Shown here in pieces: positions 26,724 through 36,320 of a stretch of DNA of 64,000 nucleotides. The notes beneath the pieces are model-generated. The model was given only the letters and a program-made list of their open reading frames with translations. It made no database searches and was not told where the DNA came from. Where the stretch lies: the NCBI GenBank assembly GCA_003215295.1, contig QCKN01000002.1, positions 62,001-126,000 of the forward strand. The letters are read 5' to 3'. The stretch comes from Prochlorococcus sp. AG-409-P03 (GTDB taxonomy: Bacteria > Cyanobacteriota > Cyanobacteriia > PCC-6307 > Cyanobiaceae). The position numbers were made by a program, and so were the translations under genes. Positions within the stretch are counted from its first letter, which is position 1. Every line of letters starts with the position of its first letter.

Positions 26724-29141
26724 TTATCTCAACCAAACCACTGAGCAACCTGCTCCCCCATCATGAAGATCAGCATCAACAACCCTTTCTACATAGGGTA
26801 AAAACTGAAGCCACTTACGCAAGCCATGCTTAAGCTTTCCAGTACCAATGCCATGTATCACCCACAGTGGGCCTGACGTGTTACGCATATGCTCCTCAAC
26901 AACAGCTTCTGCCTCATGTACCCGAAGGCCTCTTACATCTACAGTATTTTCAGAGGTTCTTAGTCTTGCGCCAGAACCTTTGGTTGCATGTACTTGAACC
27001 TTAAAAGAGGATCTTGGTTCACTTGGCTTACAACCATCAAGACTCTCAACCTCAGAGATTGCAACTGTGCTTCTAAATACCCCACACAAAATAGTTAATC
27101 GCAATTGGTCTTCAGAAATCCCAAGAACCTCTCCTGCTTTCCCTAAAGCAATTAATCTCACTCGGTCGCCAACTTTGGGGAACCAACCTTGTTGCGCGCT
27201 TCTACTGGGTTCTGAGCGATAGTCATTTTCCATACGACGTAATTTTTGCCCGGTGCGTCTAGCTGTCTCACCATTCGCACTCTCATCACGCAAACGACGA
27301 ATCAATCTTCGAACTTCTTTTTGCCCATCTCGAATAGAAAGCTCCAGTTCTTGCCTTGCAAGTTCCTTGATCTCCTCAGACTGCCGACGTCCCTTCTCCC
27401 AACGACTTAACAACTCCTCATGAAGCAATTCTGTGCGAGCCAACAGAGCGGCAGCATCCTCAGCCGCTGTTTGTTGACGTCGCCTCTGCTCCTCAAGTCC
27501 CTGAATAACATTATCGGCCTGATCCAAACCGCTTGGTTGAATCAACTGTTGAGCACCTTGAATGACTAACGAGTCAAGTCCTAGGCGTCTGGCGATAGCA
27601 AGTGCATTACTCCGACCAGGTATACCCCACTGTAAATGATATGTAGGTTTGATCGTCTCAGAATCAAAGCCAACAGAAGCATTTTCAAACCGTGAATCAG
27701 TATATTTAAGTGCCTTTAATTCACCAAAATGTGTTGTTGCAATAGTCAACCTTGCCCTATCAGCTAAGACCTTCAATAAAGAAGTTGCCAACGCAGTGCC
27801 TTCAGTTGGATCGGTACCTGCCCCAACTTCATCCAAAAGTACTAATGCAGAGCCAGGATGCGAAGATATTGCCTCTAGAATACGACGTATGCGGGTGATA
27901 TGACTACTGAATGTAGAGAGATTCTGCTGAAGAGACTGCTCATCACCTATATCAGCAAGTACTTGTTCGCACCAAGGCAAAGAAGGTGACCCAACACAAG
28001 GCAATAAAAGTCCAGCACGCGCCATAAGAGTTGCCAAACCAATAGTCTTCAAAGTGACTGTCTTCCCACCTGTATTAGGCCCAGTAATAGCAACCACTCT
28101 CAAGTGATTAGACACCTCTAAGGTAATTGGGACAACCTCATCTCCAGAATCACGACGCTGCTGCCAAACAAGTAAAGGGTGGCGAAGATTGTTAAAAATA
28201 AACGGAGCATCTGGCTCTTCTTGAAAAGTGGGAGGAACACCTCCAAGCCAATGGCCATAGCGTGCACGAGCTAATGCCAAATCCAATTGCAAAATGACAT
28301 TTCCGAGGCATTCGAGTGGTAAGTGATAACTAGCAACCTCCAAACTCCAAACAGTGAGCAATTTATTCTGTTCTTGCATAATTTGTGATTCTATTGCAGC
28401 AATTCGATTCCCTAATGGAATCACAATCTGAGGCTCCAAAAAAACTGTATTGCCCGAAGCAGAGCTGTCATGTACTAAGCCAGGAAGCTGATCAAACGAA
28501 CCTGCCTTTAGTGGTAAAACTGGTCTTGCATTCCGCTCTGCAATCACACTATCTTGAAGTATTGAAGAAAACCTCTGCAAAAGTTCCTGCAACCTTTCTC
28601 GACGATCTGCAACCATGCTTTTTCGTTTTCTTCGAAGTTCTGCGAGTGTCGAACTAGCACGATCTGCTATTCGCCCACCTTCTTCAAGCCCAAACTTGAG
28701 ACTTTTTTCTAATTCAGGGAGTGTTGTAAATTCTGAAAGCAGAGCTGAAGTGACTGGCCGAAGATCAGGGTCATGAACTTGACGTCGCAAACGACGTGCC
28801 GCTGCAAGAGTATCTGCCACTTGCAATAACTGCTCACCAGTTGCCATTCCTCCCTTCGAGCAAAGCTTTAATATCGGACGTATATCATGTGCACCCTTAA
28901 AGCTAATGCCTCCTTCAAGGAGTTGATCTAAAGCTCTGAGTTCCAAAGTCTGAGCTAATTGTCTACGGCTTGACTCCAAATCAGAAGGCAACTGAAGATT
29001 GCAACATTCCTGTCTACCTTGAACAGTACTAGCAAAAGTTGAAAGGTGTTGACAAACTATTGGCCAGTCCAATAGTTCAAGCGTTTCCTGAAACGCTCTT
29101 TGATCAGGTGAATCTGATAAATCGATATCTACAAAACTCAT
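26724..29141 (-). CDS. mutS2: Endonuclease MutS2
   Basis: An 805-residue MutS-like ATPase that acts on recombination intermediates and, in some bacteria, on collided ribosomes; it lacks the MutS mismatch-recognition domain. Walker A is TGPNTGGKTVTLKTIG, with LVLLDEVGAGTDPTEG downstream. A long coiled coil follows, then a C-terminal Smr nuclease domain with VDVRGLRVHEA and WVIHGIGTGKL. The start overlaps the stop of the VOC gene by 4 bp. Full length for the family. Confidence 0.96.
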   Translation of the reverse strand: MSFVDIDLSDSPDQRAFQETLELLDWPIVCQHLSTFASTVQGRQECCNLQLPSDLESSRRQLAQTLELRALDQLLEGGISFKGAHDIRPILKLCSKGGMATGEQLLQVADTLAAARRLRRQVHDPDLRPVTSALLSEFTTLPELEKSLKFGLEEGGRIADRASSTLAELRRKRKSMVADRRERLQELLQRFSSILQDSVIAERNARPVLPLKAGSFDQLPGLVHDSSASGNTVFLEPQIVIPLGNRIAAIESQIMQEQNKLLTVWSLEVASYHLPLECLGNVILQLDLALARARYGHWLGGVPPTFQEEPDAPFIFNNLRHPLLVWQQRRDSGDEVVPITLEVSNHLRVVAITGPNTGGKTVTLKTIGLATLMARAGLLLPCVGSPSLPWCEQVLADIGDEQSLQQNLSTFSSHITRIRRILEAISSHPGSALVLLDEVGAGTDPTEGTALATSLLKVLADRARLTIATTHFGELKALKYTDSRFENASVGFDSETIKPTYHLQWGIPGRSNALAIARRLGLDSLVIQGAQQLIQPSGLDQADNVIQGLEEQRRRQQTAAEDAAALLARTELLHEELLSRWEKGRRQSEEIKELARQELELSIRDGQKEVRRLIRRLRDESANGETARRTGQKLRRMENDYRSEPSRSAQQGWFPKVGDRVRLIALGKAGEVLGISEDQLRLTILCGVFRSTVAISEVESLDGCKPSEPRSSFKVQVHATKGSGARLRTSENTVDVRGLRVHEAEAVVEEHMRNTSGPLWVIHGIGTGKLKHGLRKWLQFLPYVERVVDADLHDGGAGCSVVWLR

Positions 29142-29566
29142 TCCATCAAGATTTTGTCCATTTTCTGATTACTGGGTATTCCAGCTGGTGGTTGATAAAG
29201 CATCTCGAGCCAATTCCCTTCAGAGTCTTTTAAATAAAAAGAAGTTGTACCATCTCGGTGGTCATGCAGATCCCCAATATCAACACCAGCTTCTTGCATC
29301 TTTCGATGCGCTCTTGAAACTTCCTCCCTATCAGTGAAGTGGAATGCAAAGTGTGGGCCAGCTGCTTTATATCCAGGCCCTAACAATGCAAGTCCATCAT
29401 TACCTTCTCCTGTTTCTAAATAACACCAATCTTTATCATCCCAGACCATTCTCATCCCGAGGCTTAAGTAAAAAGATTTAGCTCGATCAATATCTTGAAC
29501 ACGAATCGCTGTATGACCAAGCCTCTTAACATTAGCAAGTTGCGAGTCAGGGCTTCTATTTGACAT
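29138..29566 (-). CDS. VOC (glyoxalase/bleomycin resistance) family protein
   Basis: A 142-residue protein with one VOC repeat pair. The N-terminal half has LGHTAIRVQDIDRAKSFYLS, the metal-ligand His and the second half ends in KDSEGNWLEMLYQPP, with the conserved Glu. It is like lactoylglutathione lyase but a separate, better glyoxalase I exists at 40327, so its substrate is uncertain. It is translationally coupled to mutS2 through ATGA. Confidence 0.83.
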   Translation of the reverse strand: MSNRSPDSQLANVKRLGHTAIRVQDIDRAKSFYLSLGMRMVWDDKDWCYLETGEGNDGLALLGPGYKAAGPHFAFHFTDREEVSRAHRKMQEAGVDIGDLHDHRDGTTSFYLKDSEGNWLEMLYQPPAGIPSNQKMDKILME

Positions 29567-29668
29567 TCTCTTAAAGAATTAAACCTGCAATTACATAATT
29601 TAAACGATCTCTATTTCAACCAAAATATCTAACCAGAAATTTAGACATAACTTCTAGAAAATGCTGAT

Positions 29669-30667
29669 TCATTTACTGAGCCACCTCGCAGCATCACATG
29701 CGTGATATGTAAGTATTAAATCTGCTCCTGCCCTTTTAAAGCTCAACAAAGTCTCAAGAACAACTGATTCCTCGTCTATCCATCCCTGCTGAGCCGCTGC
29801 TTTAACCATGGCAAACTCACCGCTTACGTTATAGGCCGCAATCGGCAATTCCGACTCTTGTCTCAGGCGATAGATAATATCTAAATAGGCCAAACCGGGT
29901 TTTACCATCAATATATCTGCTCCTTCCTGCTCATCTAATTGAGCCTCGGTAATAGCTTCTCGAGCATTCGAAGGATCCATCTGATAAGTAGACTTATCTT
30001 TGGGGATAGGCTTAGTCGTAATGTCCCGAGGGGCTGAGTCAAGAGCCTCTCGAAAAGGGCCATAATACGCAGAGGCATATTTTGCCGTATAACTAATAAT
30101 GCCAACGTGTTCATAACCCTCTTCGTCAAGAGATTCTCTAATAGCTCCAACTCTTCCGTCCATCATGTCACTTGGGCCAATTAAATCTGCGCCAGCATTA
30201 GCCTGAACCAAGGCCTGTCTACATAAGTTTTCAACTGTCTCATCATTTAATACCACTCCTGCAGAGTCAACTATTCCATCATGACCATCACAAGAATAAG
30301 GATCTAAAGCAACATCAGTCATAACGGTCATCTCAGGCAATTCAGCTTTCAACCTCCTAATTGTCTGAGGAATCAAACCCTTTTCGTTAAAGCACTCTGC
30401 TCCATCTTCTGTCTTGAGTGATTCAGCAATCTTTGGAAAAAGAACAACACATCTAATTCCTAAGTCCCATGCTCTTTCGACTTCACCAAGTAAGGCATCT
30501 ACAGTCCAACGATAAGTTCCAGGCATAGCTGCGATTGGCTCAATCTCAGATCCTTCATGAACAAAAAGTGGATAAATAAAATCAGCTGGACTAAGGCTAT
30601 TCTCTCTAACCATGCTCCTCAAAGCAGAAGAGCGGCGAAGGCGACGAGGACGGTAAGTAAGATCCAT
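29669..30667 (-). CDS. hemB: Delta-aminolevulinic acid dehydratase (porphobilinogen synthase)
   Basis: A 332-residue enzyme that condenses two 5-aminolevulinate molecules in heme and chlorophyll synthesis. The catalytic lysines lie in SYTAKYASAYYGPF and ILMVKPGLAY. The metal site is TDVALDPYSCDGHDGI, aspartate-containing with a single cysteine in place of the cysteine-rich zinc motif of animals, so likely Mg-type as in plants and cyanobacteria. ATG at 30667. It is 40 bp downstream of the dnaJ-type gene, same strand. Confidence 0.97.
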   Translation of the reverse strand: MDLTYRPRRLRRSSALRSMVRENSLSPADFIYPLFVHEGSEIEPIAAMPGTYRWTVDALLGEVERAWDLGIRCVVLFPKIAESLKTEDGAECFNEKGLIPQTIRRLKAELPEMTVMTDVALDPYSCDGHDGIVDSAGVVLNDETVENLCRQALVQANAGADLIGPSDMMDGRVGAIRESLDEEGYEHVGIISYTAKYASAYYGPFREALDSAPRDITTKPIPKDKSTYQMDPSNAREAITEAQLDEQEGADILMVKPGLAYLDIIYRLRQESELPIAAYNVSGEFAMVKAAAQQGWIDEESVVLETLLSFKRAGADLILTYHACDAARWLSK

Positions 30668-30707
30668 TAGAACAAATAATCGTTAATAGGGTTAATCGTA
30701 ATTGGGT

Positions 30708-31646
30708 CTATAGGCTTGCAGACTCAAGCCAAGACTTCCGGGGCTCATTGCAACGAAGCTTCTTAAGATCTTTAAGTAACCTGAGCTCCTGATCAGTCCA
30801 TTCTCTAGGCATATTAATAATCAGCGTAAAGATTAGATCTCCTCGATGCTTACCAAGATGCCATCCCTTGCCTCGCAATCGTAAGTTCTGGCCTGGCAAG
30901 GTTCCTGCAGGGATACTTAATTCTGCTGCACCATCAGGAGTCATCACAGTAATGCTCCCACCAAGAACCAGTTCGTCAAAAGCAACAGGCAAATGAGCAC
31001 GAAGCTGATCTCCATCGAAGTACCAAATTGAATGAGGCTGAACCTCAATTTGCAGAAAAAGATCTCCTCGCCTTCCCGTCCCAGGCTGCAAATTACCTTT
31101 ACCTTTTAACCTCAAACGCGATCCAGATCTAACTCCTTGAGGAATCGTCACTTGAATTCTCTCCTCATTTACTGAAAGAGTTCGTTCTGTTCCATGAAAT
31201 GCCTCCTTAAAAGAAATCTTGACTTTTACGTTGGCATCCAAATTAATTGATGTTCCAGCAAATCCTTTGGAATAGCCAGAACCACTTGGAAAACCACTGG
31301 CACCTCTAACTCCCCCAAATCTTCCCAACAGGTCATTAATAAATTCATCAAAATTTCCATAACGGCCAAAATCAACATCAAAACTACTGGCACCAGCGCC
31401 CATCCCCCCAGCTTGGTTCCAATACTTTCCAAACTGTTCATATTTCCTACGCTTTTCGGGATCCGAGAGAACTTCATAAGCCTCACTAATCTCCTTAAAC
31501 TTCGCCTCTGCAGTTAAATCACCTGGATTTACATCAGGATGAAATTGGCGTGCAAGCTTGCGAAAAGCTTTCTTAATTGATTCTGAACTAGCACTGCGAT
31601 CAACCCCAAGAATATTGAAGTAGTCTCGATAACCACCTGCAGACAT
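30708..31646 (-). CDS. DnaJ-type J-domain chaperone (CbpA-like, no zinc finger)
   Basis: A 312-residue class B J protein. The J domain is at residues 7-70 with HPD in FHPDVNPGD. It is followed by a glycine-rich linker (GGMGAGASSFDVDFG) and the two C-terminal substrate-binding beta domains (VKVKISFKEAFHGTERTLSV; IPAGTLPGQNLRLRGKG). The four CxxCxGxG repeats of DnaJ are absent. It stimulates a DnaK ATPase. Several dnaJ paralogues exist in cyanobacteria, so I give no symbol. It is the first gene of the minus-strand run. Confidence 0.92.
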   Translation of the reverse strand: MSAGGYRDYFNILGVDRSASSESIKKAFRKLARQFHPDVNPGDLTAEAKFKEISEAYEVLSDPEKRRKYEQFGKYWNQAGGMGAGASSFDVDFGRYGNFDEFINDLLGRFGGVRGASGFPSGSGYSKGFAGTSINLDANVKVKISFKEAFHGTERTLSVNEERIQVTIPQGVRSGSRLRLKGKGNLQPGTGRRGDLFLQIEVQPHSIWYFDGDQLRAHLPVAFDELVLGGSITVMTPDGAAELSIPAGTLPGQNLRLRGKGWHLGKHRGDLIFTLIINMPREWTDQELRLLKDLKKLRCNEPRKSWLESASL

Positions 31647-31925
31647 AAAGTCTCTTAGGATCTCAAACCCTTACTAATTAACGCCTCTAATTTAAATGAG
31701 TTGTGCTTCCGTGAATTAGAGGGGAAGCCGAACGCCTTTACTAGAGACCTCTCTGTGCAGCTATTTCAACAAGAACTCTTTCCTAGGAAGACTTGAGGTA
31801 TAGAAGTTTTTCCCTTTACTTGCTTAGACCGTAGATAAGCATGTATAGAGAATGTATTTCAAGCTCTTCAAGAAGCCCTATCAAGATGCGCCCTCTTCCA
31901 GATAGGCTTTATGGATTGGTAATTA

Positions 31926-33632
31926 ATGGAGTCGTCCACAGTGGCCCTGATAAATGGATTCCACTTACGAAATGTTCGTGGTGATGTTCTAGGAGGAGTG
32001 ACAGCAGCCGTAGTTGCTCTCCCCTTAGCACTCGCATTTGGGAATGCAGCGCTTGGCCCAGGCGGTGCAATTTATGGTTTATATGGTGCAGTTGTTGTCG
32101 GGTTTATTGCTGCATTATTTGGTGGAACACCTGCTCAAGTGAGTGGTCCCACAGGGCCAATGAGTGTCACCGTTGCTGGAGTAATAGCAAGTCTTGCCGC
32201 AGTTGGAGTACCACGAGATTTAAGCGCAGGGGAAATTTTGCCGCTAGTCATGGCAGCGGTAGTAATAGGTGGACTGTTTCAAGTTCTCTTTGGAGTCTTA
32301 AGGCTTGGGAAATACATAACATTGGTTCCATATTCAGTTGTCTCAGGCTTCATGTCAGGGATTGGTGTAATTATCCTGGCGCTGCAACTCGGGCCATTAC
32401 TTGGAATCAGCACACGAGGAGGAGTAATTGAATCGTTAAACACGCTGCGTAATAACTTCCAGCCAAATGGAGCAGCTGTAGCAGTCGCAATCATGACCCT
32501 TGCGATCGTATTCCTCACACCTCGCCGCATAAGCCAGTGGGTCCCTTCACCTCTACTTGCATTACTAATAGTTACCCCTCTCTCAATGGTCTTCTTTGGA
32601 GACGCAACTCTTCAAGCACGTGGTGTAGAAACTTTACCGCGAATAGGAGCCATACCAGAAGGTGGGCTTTCCTTTTCAATTCCTAATTGGAATGAACATT
32701 TCCCAGTGATACTTCAAGCTGGACTTGTACTTGCAGTATTAGGAGCAATCGATTCTCTTTTGACTTCATTAGTCGCAGACAATATCTCACAAACACGACA
32801 CAACTCAGACCGAGAACTTATTGGGCAGGGACTAGGAAACACCCTTGCGGGTCTATTCACAGGGCTACCCGGTGCAGGCGCAACTATGCGCACAGTCATA
32901 AACATCAAATCAGGTGGCAGCACCCCTCTATCAGGGATGGTGCATTCAGTCGTCCTTTTATTGGTTCTTGTCGGAGCTGGACCACTAGCAGCAGAAATCC
33001 CAACCTCTCTACTTGCAGGCATTCTCATCAAAGTTGGTCTAGACATCATTGACTGGGGCTTCCTCCGCAGAGCACACCGTCTATCGATCAAAACTGCAGC
33101 AGTCATGTATGGAGTACTCCTCATGACAGTCTTTTGGGATCTCATTTGGGCTGTTTTAGTAGGAGTTTTTGTTGCAAACATGCTTACTATTGACTCAATT
33201 ACACAAACACAACTAGAAGGAATGGATGCTGATAATCCATTCACTGAAGATGCAACCGCTGATAGTTTTAGCGATTTGCCTCTCCCTTCAGACGAACAAG
33301 AGCTTCTAGACAAATGTGCAGGTGACATAATGCTTTTCAGGCTCCGTGGCCCTCTGAGCTTTGGCGCAGCGAAAGGAATTAGCGAAAGAATGATGTTAAT
33401 CAGGAACTACAAGGTTCTCGTTCTAGATATAACAGAAGTGCCCCGCCTAGGAGTTACTGCAACCCTTGCAATTGAAGAAATGGTTCAAGAAGCTCAAGCC
33501 AAGAATCGCAAAGCTTATGTTGCTGGAGCCTCTGGGAAAGTTAAAGATCGTCTATTAAAATTTGGAATAGAGGGAGTTGTGAGCAGCAGAAAAAAAGCGC
33601 TTGAAGCCGCTCTTAATGATATCAACTCCTAA
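31926..33632 (+). CDS. SulP-family anion transporter with STAS domain (BicA-like)
   Basis: A 568-residue permease with about 12-14 membrane segments and a C-terminal STAS domain from about residue 445 (MLFRLRGPLSFGAAKGIS, VLDITEVPRLGVTATLAIEE). The N terminus has the SulP pattern GDVLGGVTAAVVALPLALAFG and FGGTPAQVSGPTGPMSV. Marine cyanobacterial members include the low-affinity sodium-bicarbonate transporter BicA, and the next two genes are an SbtA/SbtB-like pair, supporting bicarbonate as the substrate; sulfate cannot be excluded. The 279-bp upstream gap contains a 9-bp inverted repeat (CCTCTAATT/AATTAGAGG) and probably the promoter. Confidence 0.85.
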   Translation: MESSTVALINGFHLRNVRGDVLGGVTAAVVALPLALAFGNAALGPGGAIYGLYGAVVVGFIAALFGGTPAQVSGPTGPMSVTVAGVIASLAAVGVPRDLSAGEILPLVMAAVVIGGLFQVLFGVLRLGKYITLVPYSVVSGFMSGIGVIILALQLGPLLGISTRGGVIESLNTLRNNFQPNGAAVAVAIMTLAIVFLTPRRISQWVPSPLLALLIVTPLSMVFFGDATLQARGVETLPRIGAIPEGGLSFSIPNWNEHFPVILQAGLVLAVLGAIDSLLTSLVADNISQTRHNSDRELIGQGLGNTLAGLFTGLPGAGATMRTVINIKSGGSTPLSGMVHSVVLLLVLVGAGPLAAEIPTSLLAGILIKVGLDIIDWGFLRRAHRLSIKTAAVMYGVLLMTVFWDLIWAVLVGVFVANMLTIDSITQTQLEGMDADNPFTEDATADSFSDLPLPSDEQELLDKCAGDIMLFRLRGPLSFGAAKGISERMMLIRNYKVLVLDITEVPRLGVTATLAIEEMVQEAQAKNRKAYVAGASGKVKDRLLKFGIEGVVSSRKKALEAALNDINS

Positions 33633-33695
33633 GTATTTGACAGAAATAGGATTATAATGACCTTCTTCACAGTCCACATTTAAATGAATATCTAA

Positions 33696-34694
33696 ATGGA
33701 TACTAGTCTGATTCTCAAAAATGTATTAACTCCACCAGTTCTATTTTTCTTTCTTGGCATAATTTCTGTTTTTGCGAAATCTGATCTAGAAATACCCTCT
33801 CCACTTCCAAAGTTGTTTTCTTTGTACCTACTACTTGCTATAGGTTTTAAAGGAGGTATTGAACTACAAAAAAGTGGTCTTGGTGGACAGGTAGTTCCTA
33901 CTGTTACTGCAGCAATAATAATGTCTCTTCTAATTCCCATAATATGTTTTGTAGTACTAAGGCTCAAATTAGATGTTTTCAATTCTGCCGCTATTGCAGC
34001 AGCATATGGATCCATAAGCGCAGTTACATTTATTACTGCTGAAAGCTTTTTAGAGAGCCAAAATATTCACTTTGATGGATTCATGATTGCTGCTCTTGCA
34101 ATTATGGAGTCGCCAGCAATTATCGTTGGTCTTTTCCTTGTAAAAGTAGGAGCCCCTAAAGAAAGACCTATAAAACGACAAATGAGATGGAGGCAAATCC
34201 TCCACGAGTCAATGCTAAATGGCTCAGTTTATCTACTATTAGGGAGCTTAGTTATTGGTGCATTAACAGGCGCATTTAATCCTCCTGGAATAGATAAGAT
34301 GCAACCTTTTACAGAAAAATTATTCTATGGTGTTGAGTGTTTTTTCTTGCTTGACATGGGGATAGTTGCAGCGCAACGACTCCCTAGTCTTAAAAAAGCA
34401 GGTTCATTTCTAATTGCCTTTGCAGTTTTAATGCCAATTTTTAATTCAGTTATTGGAGTATTTGTTGCTAGAGCTTTAGGATTATCGCCTGGAAATGCAC
34501 TTCTTTTTGTTGTTCTATGTGCTAGCGCTTCCTACCTTGCAGTACCAACAGCAATGAGAATGACAGTGCCCGAAGCAAAAGCAAGTTACTACATTTCTAC
34601 TACACTAGGACTTACCTTCCCTTTTAACATTATTATAGGAATACCTGTATATATGGGGTTAGTCAACCAAATCATTCCTGCCGTTACAGGCTAA
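33696..34694 (+). CDS. sbtA: SbtA-like sodium-dependent bicarbonate transporter
   Basis: A 332-residue protein with about ten hydrophobic segments. Landmarks of the SbtA family include FFLGIISVFAKSDLEIPSPL near the N terminus, the YLLLAIGFKGGIEL motif, AAAYGSISAVTFITA, and CASASYLAVPTAMRM near the end. It is shorter than the 370-residue freshwater SbtA; the middle cytoplasmic loop is small. It lies 63 bp after the SulP gene and 8 bp before its likely regulatory partner. Bicarbonate import has not been shown here and is inferred from family and context. Confidence 0.9.
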   Translation: MDTSLILKNVLTPPVLFFFLGIISVFAKSDLEIPSPLPKLFSLYLLLAIGFKGGIELQKSGLGGQVVPTVTAAIIMSLLIPIICFVVLRLKLDVFNSAAIAAAYGSISAVTFITAESFLESQNIHFDGFMIAALAIMESPAIIVGLFLVKVGAPKERPIKRQMRWRQILHESMLNGSVYLLLGSLVIGALTGAFNPPGIDKMQPFTEKLFYGVECFFLLDMGIVAAQRLPSLKKAGSFLIAFAVLMPIFNSVIGVFVARALGLSPGNALLFVVLCASASYLAVPTAMRMTVPEAKASYYISTTLGLTFPFNIIIGIPVYMGLVNQIIPAVTG

Positions 34695-34702
34695 ATTGAA
34701 TA

Positions 34703-34984
34703 ATGAAGCGTTTAGATCTTATTTTCAGTGAGCGTGAATTAGATGCCATGCTGAAATGTCTTGAAAAAGCAGAAGTTCCTGGTTACACAGTCATGAAGCA
34801 TGTAACAGGAAGGGGGCCAGAAAGAGTTGTCTCAGAAGATATGGAATTCACAGGTTTAGGCGCCAATGCACATGTAATAGTTTTTTGTGATGAAGAGGTA
34901 CTAGAAAGAATCAAAGTCCAGATACAACCACTTCTTAATTATTATGGAGGAGTAGCCTACATTTCAAATGCAGAAAAACTGTAA
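34703..34984 (+). CDS. sbtB: PII-like SbtB regulatory protein, short form
   Basis: A 93-residue PII-fold protein that in relatives binds adenine nucleotides and controls SbtA. Homology marks are EVPGYTVMKHVTGRG near the start of the T-loop, GANAHVIVF in the second beta strand and GGVAYISNAEKL at the end. In freshwater SbtB the chain continues past this point into a cysteine-containing C-terminal loop (CGPxGC); here the protein ends at the equivalent of the SAEVL segment. The T-loop is also changed (GPERVVSEDMEF). It is certainly in the same unit as sbtA, given the 8-bp spacing. Confidence 0.85.
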   Translation: MKRLDLIFSERELDAMLKCLEKAEVPGYTVMKHVTGRGPERVVSEDMEFTGLGANAHVIVFCDEEVLERIKVQIQPLLNYYGGVAYISNAEKL

Positions 34985-35089
34985 ATTATTCCTTATGGAA
35001 TTAATGAATTCCTAACTCATCAAATGTCTACTATATTGAATTTTTAGAGTAAATGCATTGAAAGACAATGGCGAAGCATTAAATACAAC

Positions 35090-36046
35090 CTAAGCGTGAA
35101 CCCAATCAACCCGAATTGCCTTACGGCTATTGAGGAAGCGATCAATGGCCATTGCCGCAATACAACCATCAGAAGCTGCTACTACTGCTTGTTTAAAAGG
35201 AGTATTTCTAATGTCCCCAATAGCCCAAACACCTTCTGAAGTTGTTGACATGAAATCATCCACGACAACACCTCCATCCTCTTTAAAAGCGACTTGATCT
35301 CCGATAAAGTCTGTAATAGGTTTTGAACCACTCATATAAACAAAGACACCATCAACTTGCAACAACTCCTGTTTCTCTTGAGCACGAGGCTTAATCTGAA
35401 TGCCAGTAACACCTCCATCATTGCCGTCAATCTGAAGCAGCCTAGTCTTACTCCAATGACGAACATTAGGGTGCTTTATTAATTCTTTCGCTTCTAAATC
35501 ATCATCCTTTGGGTCATTAGAAGTAATCCAATGAACTTTAGATGCAAACTTGGTCAAAACATGTGTCTCTTCAATAGCTTCTTTATTGACGCCCACAACA
35601 GCAACCTCACGACCTTTGTAGAACGCACCATCACAAGTGGCGCAATAACTCACTCCTCTCCCAAGAAAGTCAGACTCTCCTTTATAGGAAGCTGGACGTC
35701 CCATTGCTCCAGTAGCAAGAACAAGAGCTCGACCTTTAAAAGTGCCTTCCGGGGTATAAACGGTTTTCCAATCACCATCCACATCAACGCCAAAAACCTG
35801 GGCTCGTCTGTAATCAGTTCCGTATTCAATAGCCTGATCACGCATCAAGGACAACAAAGCATCCCCACTCATTTCAGTTGAAACACCTGGATAGTTGGCA
35901 ATTTGGTGGGTGATAGCCAACGCTCCCACAGAAGGGTTTTTATCAAGTATTACTGTTTTTAGGTTTGCCCTCGATGTGTAAAGCGCACAGGTGCAACCGG
36001 CTGGGCCGCCTCCAATAATTACAACATCACATTCGATTGTTTCCAA
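35090..36046 (-). CDS. Thioredoxin-reductase-like flavoprotein lacking NADPH motif
   Basis: A 318-residue two-domain flavoprotein. The FAD motif GGGPAG is at 12-17 and the redox pair C135/C138 in SYCATCDGAFY is normal. The central domain, where NADPH reductases have GGGDSAxEE and HRRxxxR, instead reads VAVVGVNKEAIEETH and lacks the arginine pattern, so NADPH use is doubtful. Ferredoxin- or unknown-donor relatives (DDOR/FFTR/deeply rooted forms) are known in cyanobacteria and clostridia; this assignment is inference. The ATG at 36046 gives the typical METIECDVVIIGG start. It converges with sbtB. Confidence 0.8.
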   Translation of the reverse strand: METIECDVVIIGGGPAGCTCALYTSRANLKTVILDKNPSVGALAITHQIANYPGVSTEMSGDALLSLMRDQAIEYGTDYRRAQVFGVDVDGDWKTVYTPEGTFKGRALVLATGAMGRPASYKGESDFLGRGVSYCATCDGAFYKGREVAVVGVNKEAIEETHVLTKFASKVHWITSNDPKDDDLEAKELIKHPNVRHWSKTRLLQIDGNDGGVTGIQIKPRAQEKQELLQVDGVFVYMSGSKPITDFIGDQVAFKEDGGVVVDDFMSTTSEGVWAIGDIRNTPFKQAVVAASDGCIAAMAIDRFLNSRKAIRVDWVHA

Positions 36047-36320
36047 GTGCTCAGGATCTCCTTCTAGGGTTTAGCTGCTGGAATTAGAAGCTATGAAAAG
36101 GGAACTCATAGAGGATAATTCAATGATTGAGTACCCATCAGGCCAGCTCCTCTCAAGCTCAGTATGTATCTTCATAGACTTTAGAGAAAAAAGAGCCTTA
36201 ACGAAGTGAATCATCCAAGCTGCTTACGGTCCTTCGCAAATAGCAAAAAGGTGCTGCAGACTAAACCAACCTCTAATACTGAAGGGGCATGAGTCTTCCA
36301 AGCACATATTCAAGTCTCCT

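Noticed and set aside
32714..33328. 204-codon minus-strand frame inside the SulP gene
   Set aside because: Antisense shadow of a long membrane protein gene; no known motifs.
36093..36209. 38-codon frame with ATG upstream of the unknown membrane-anchored protein
   Set aside because: No ribosome-binding site, no recognisable pattern, and length within chance for this base composition.
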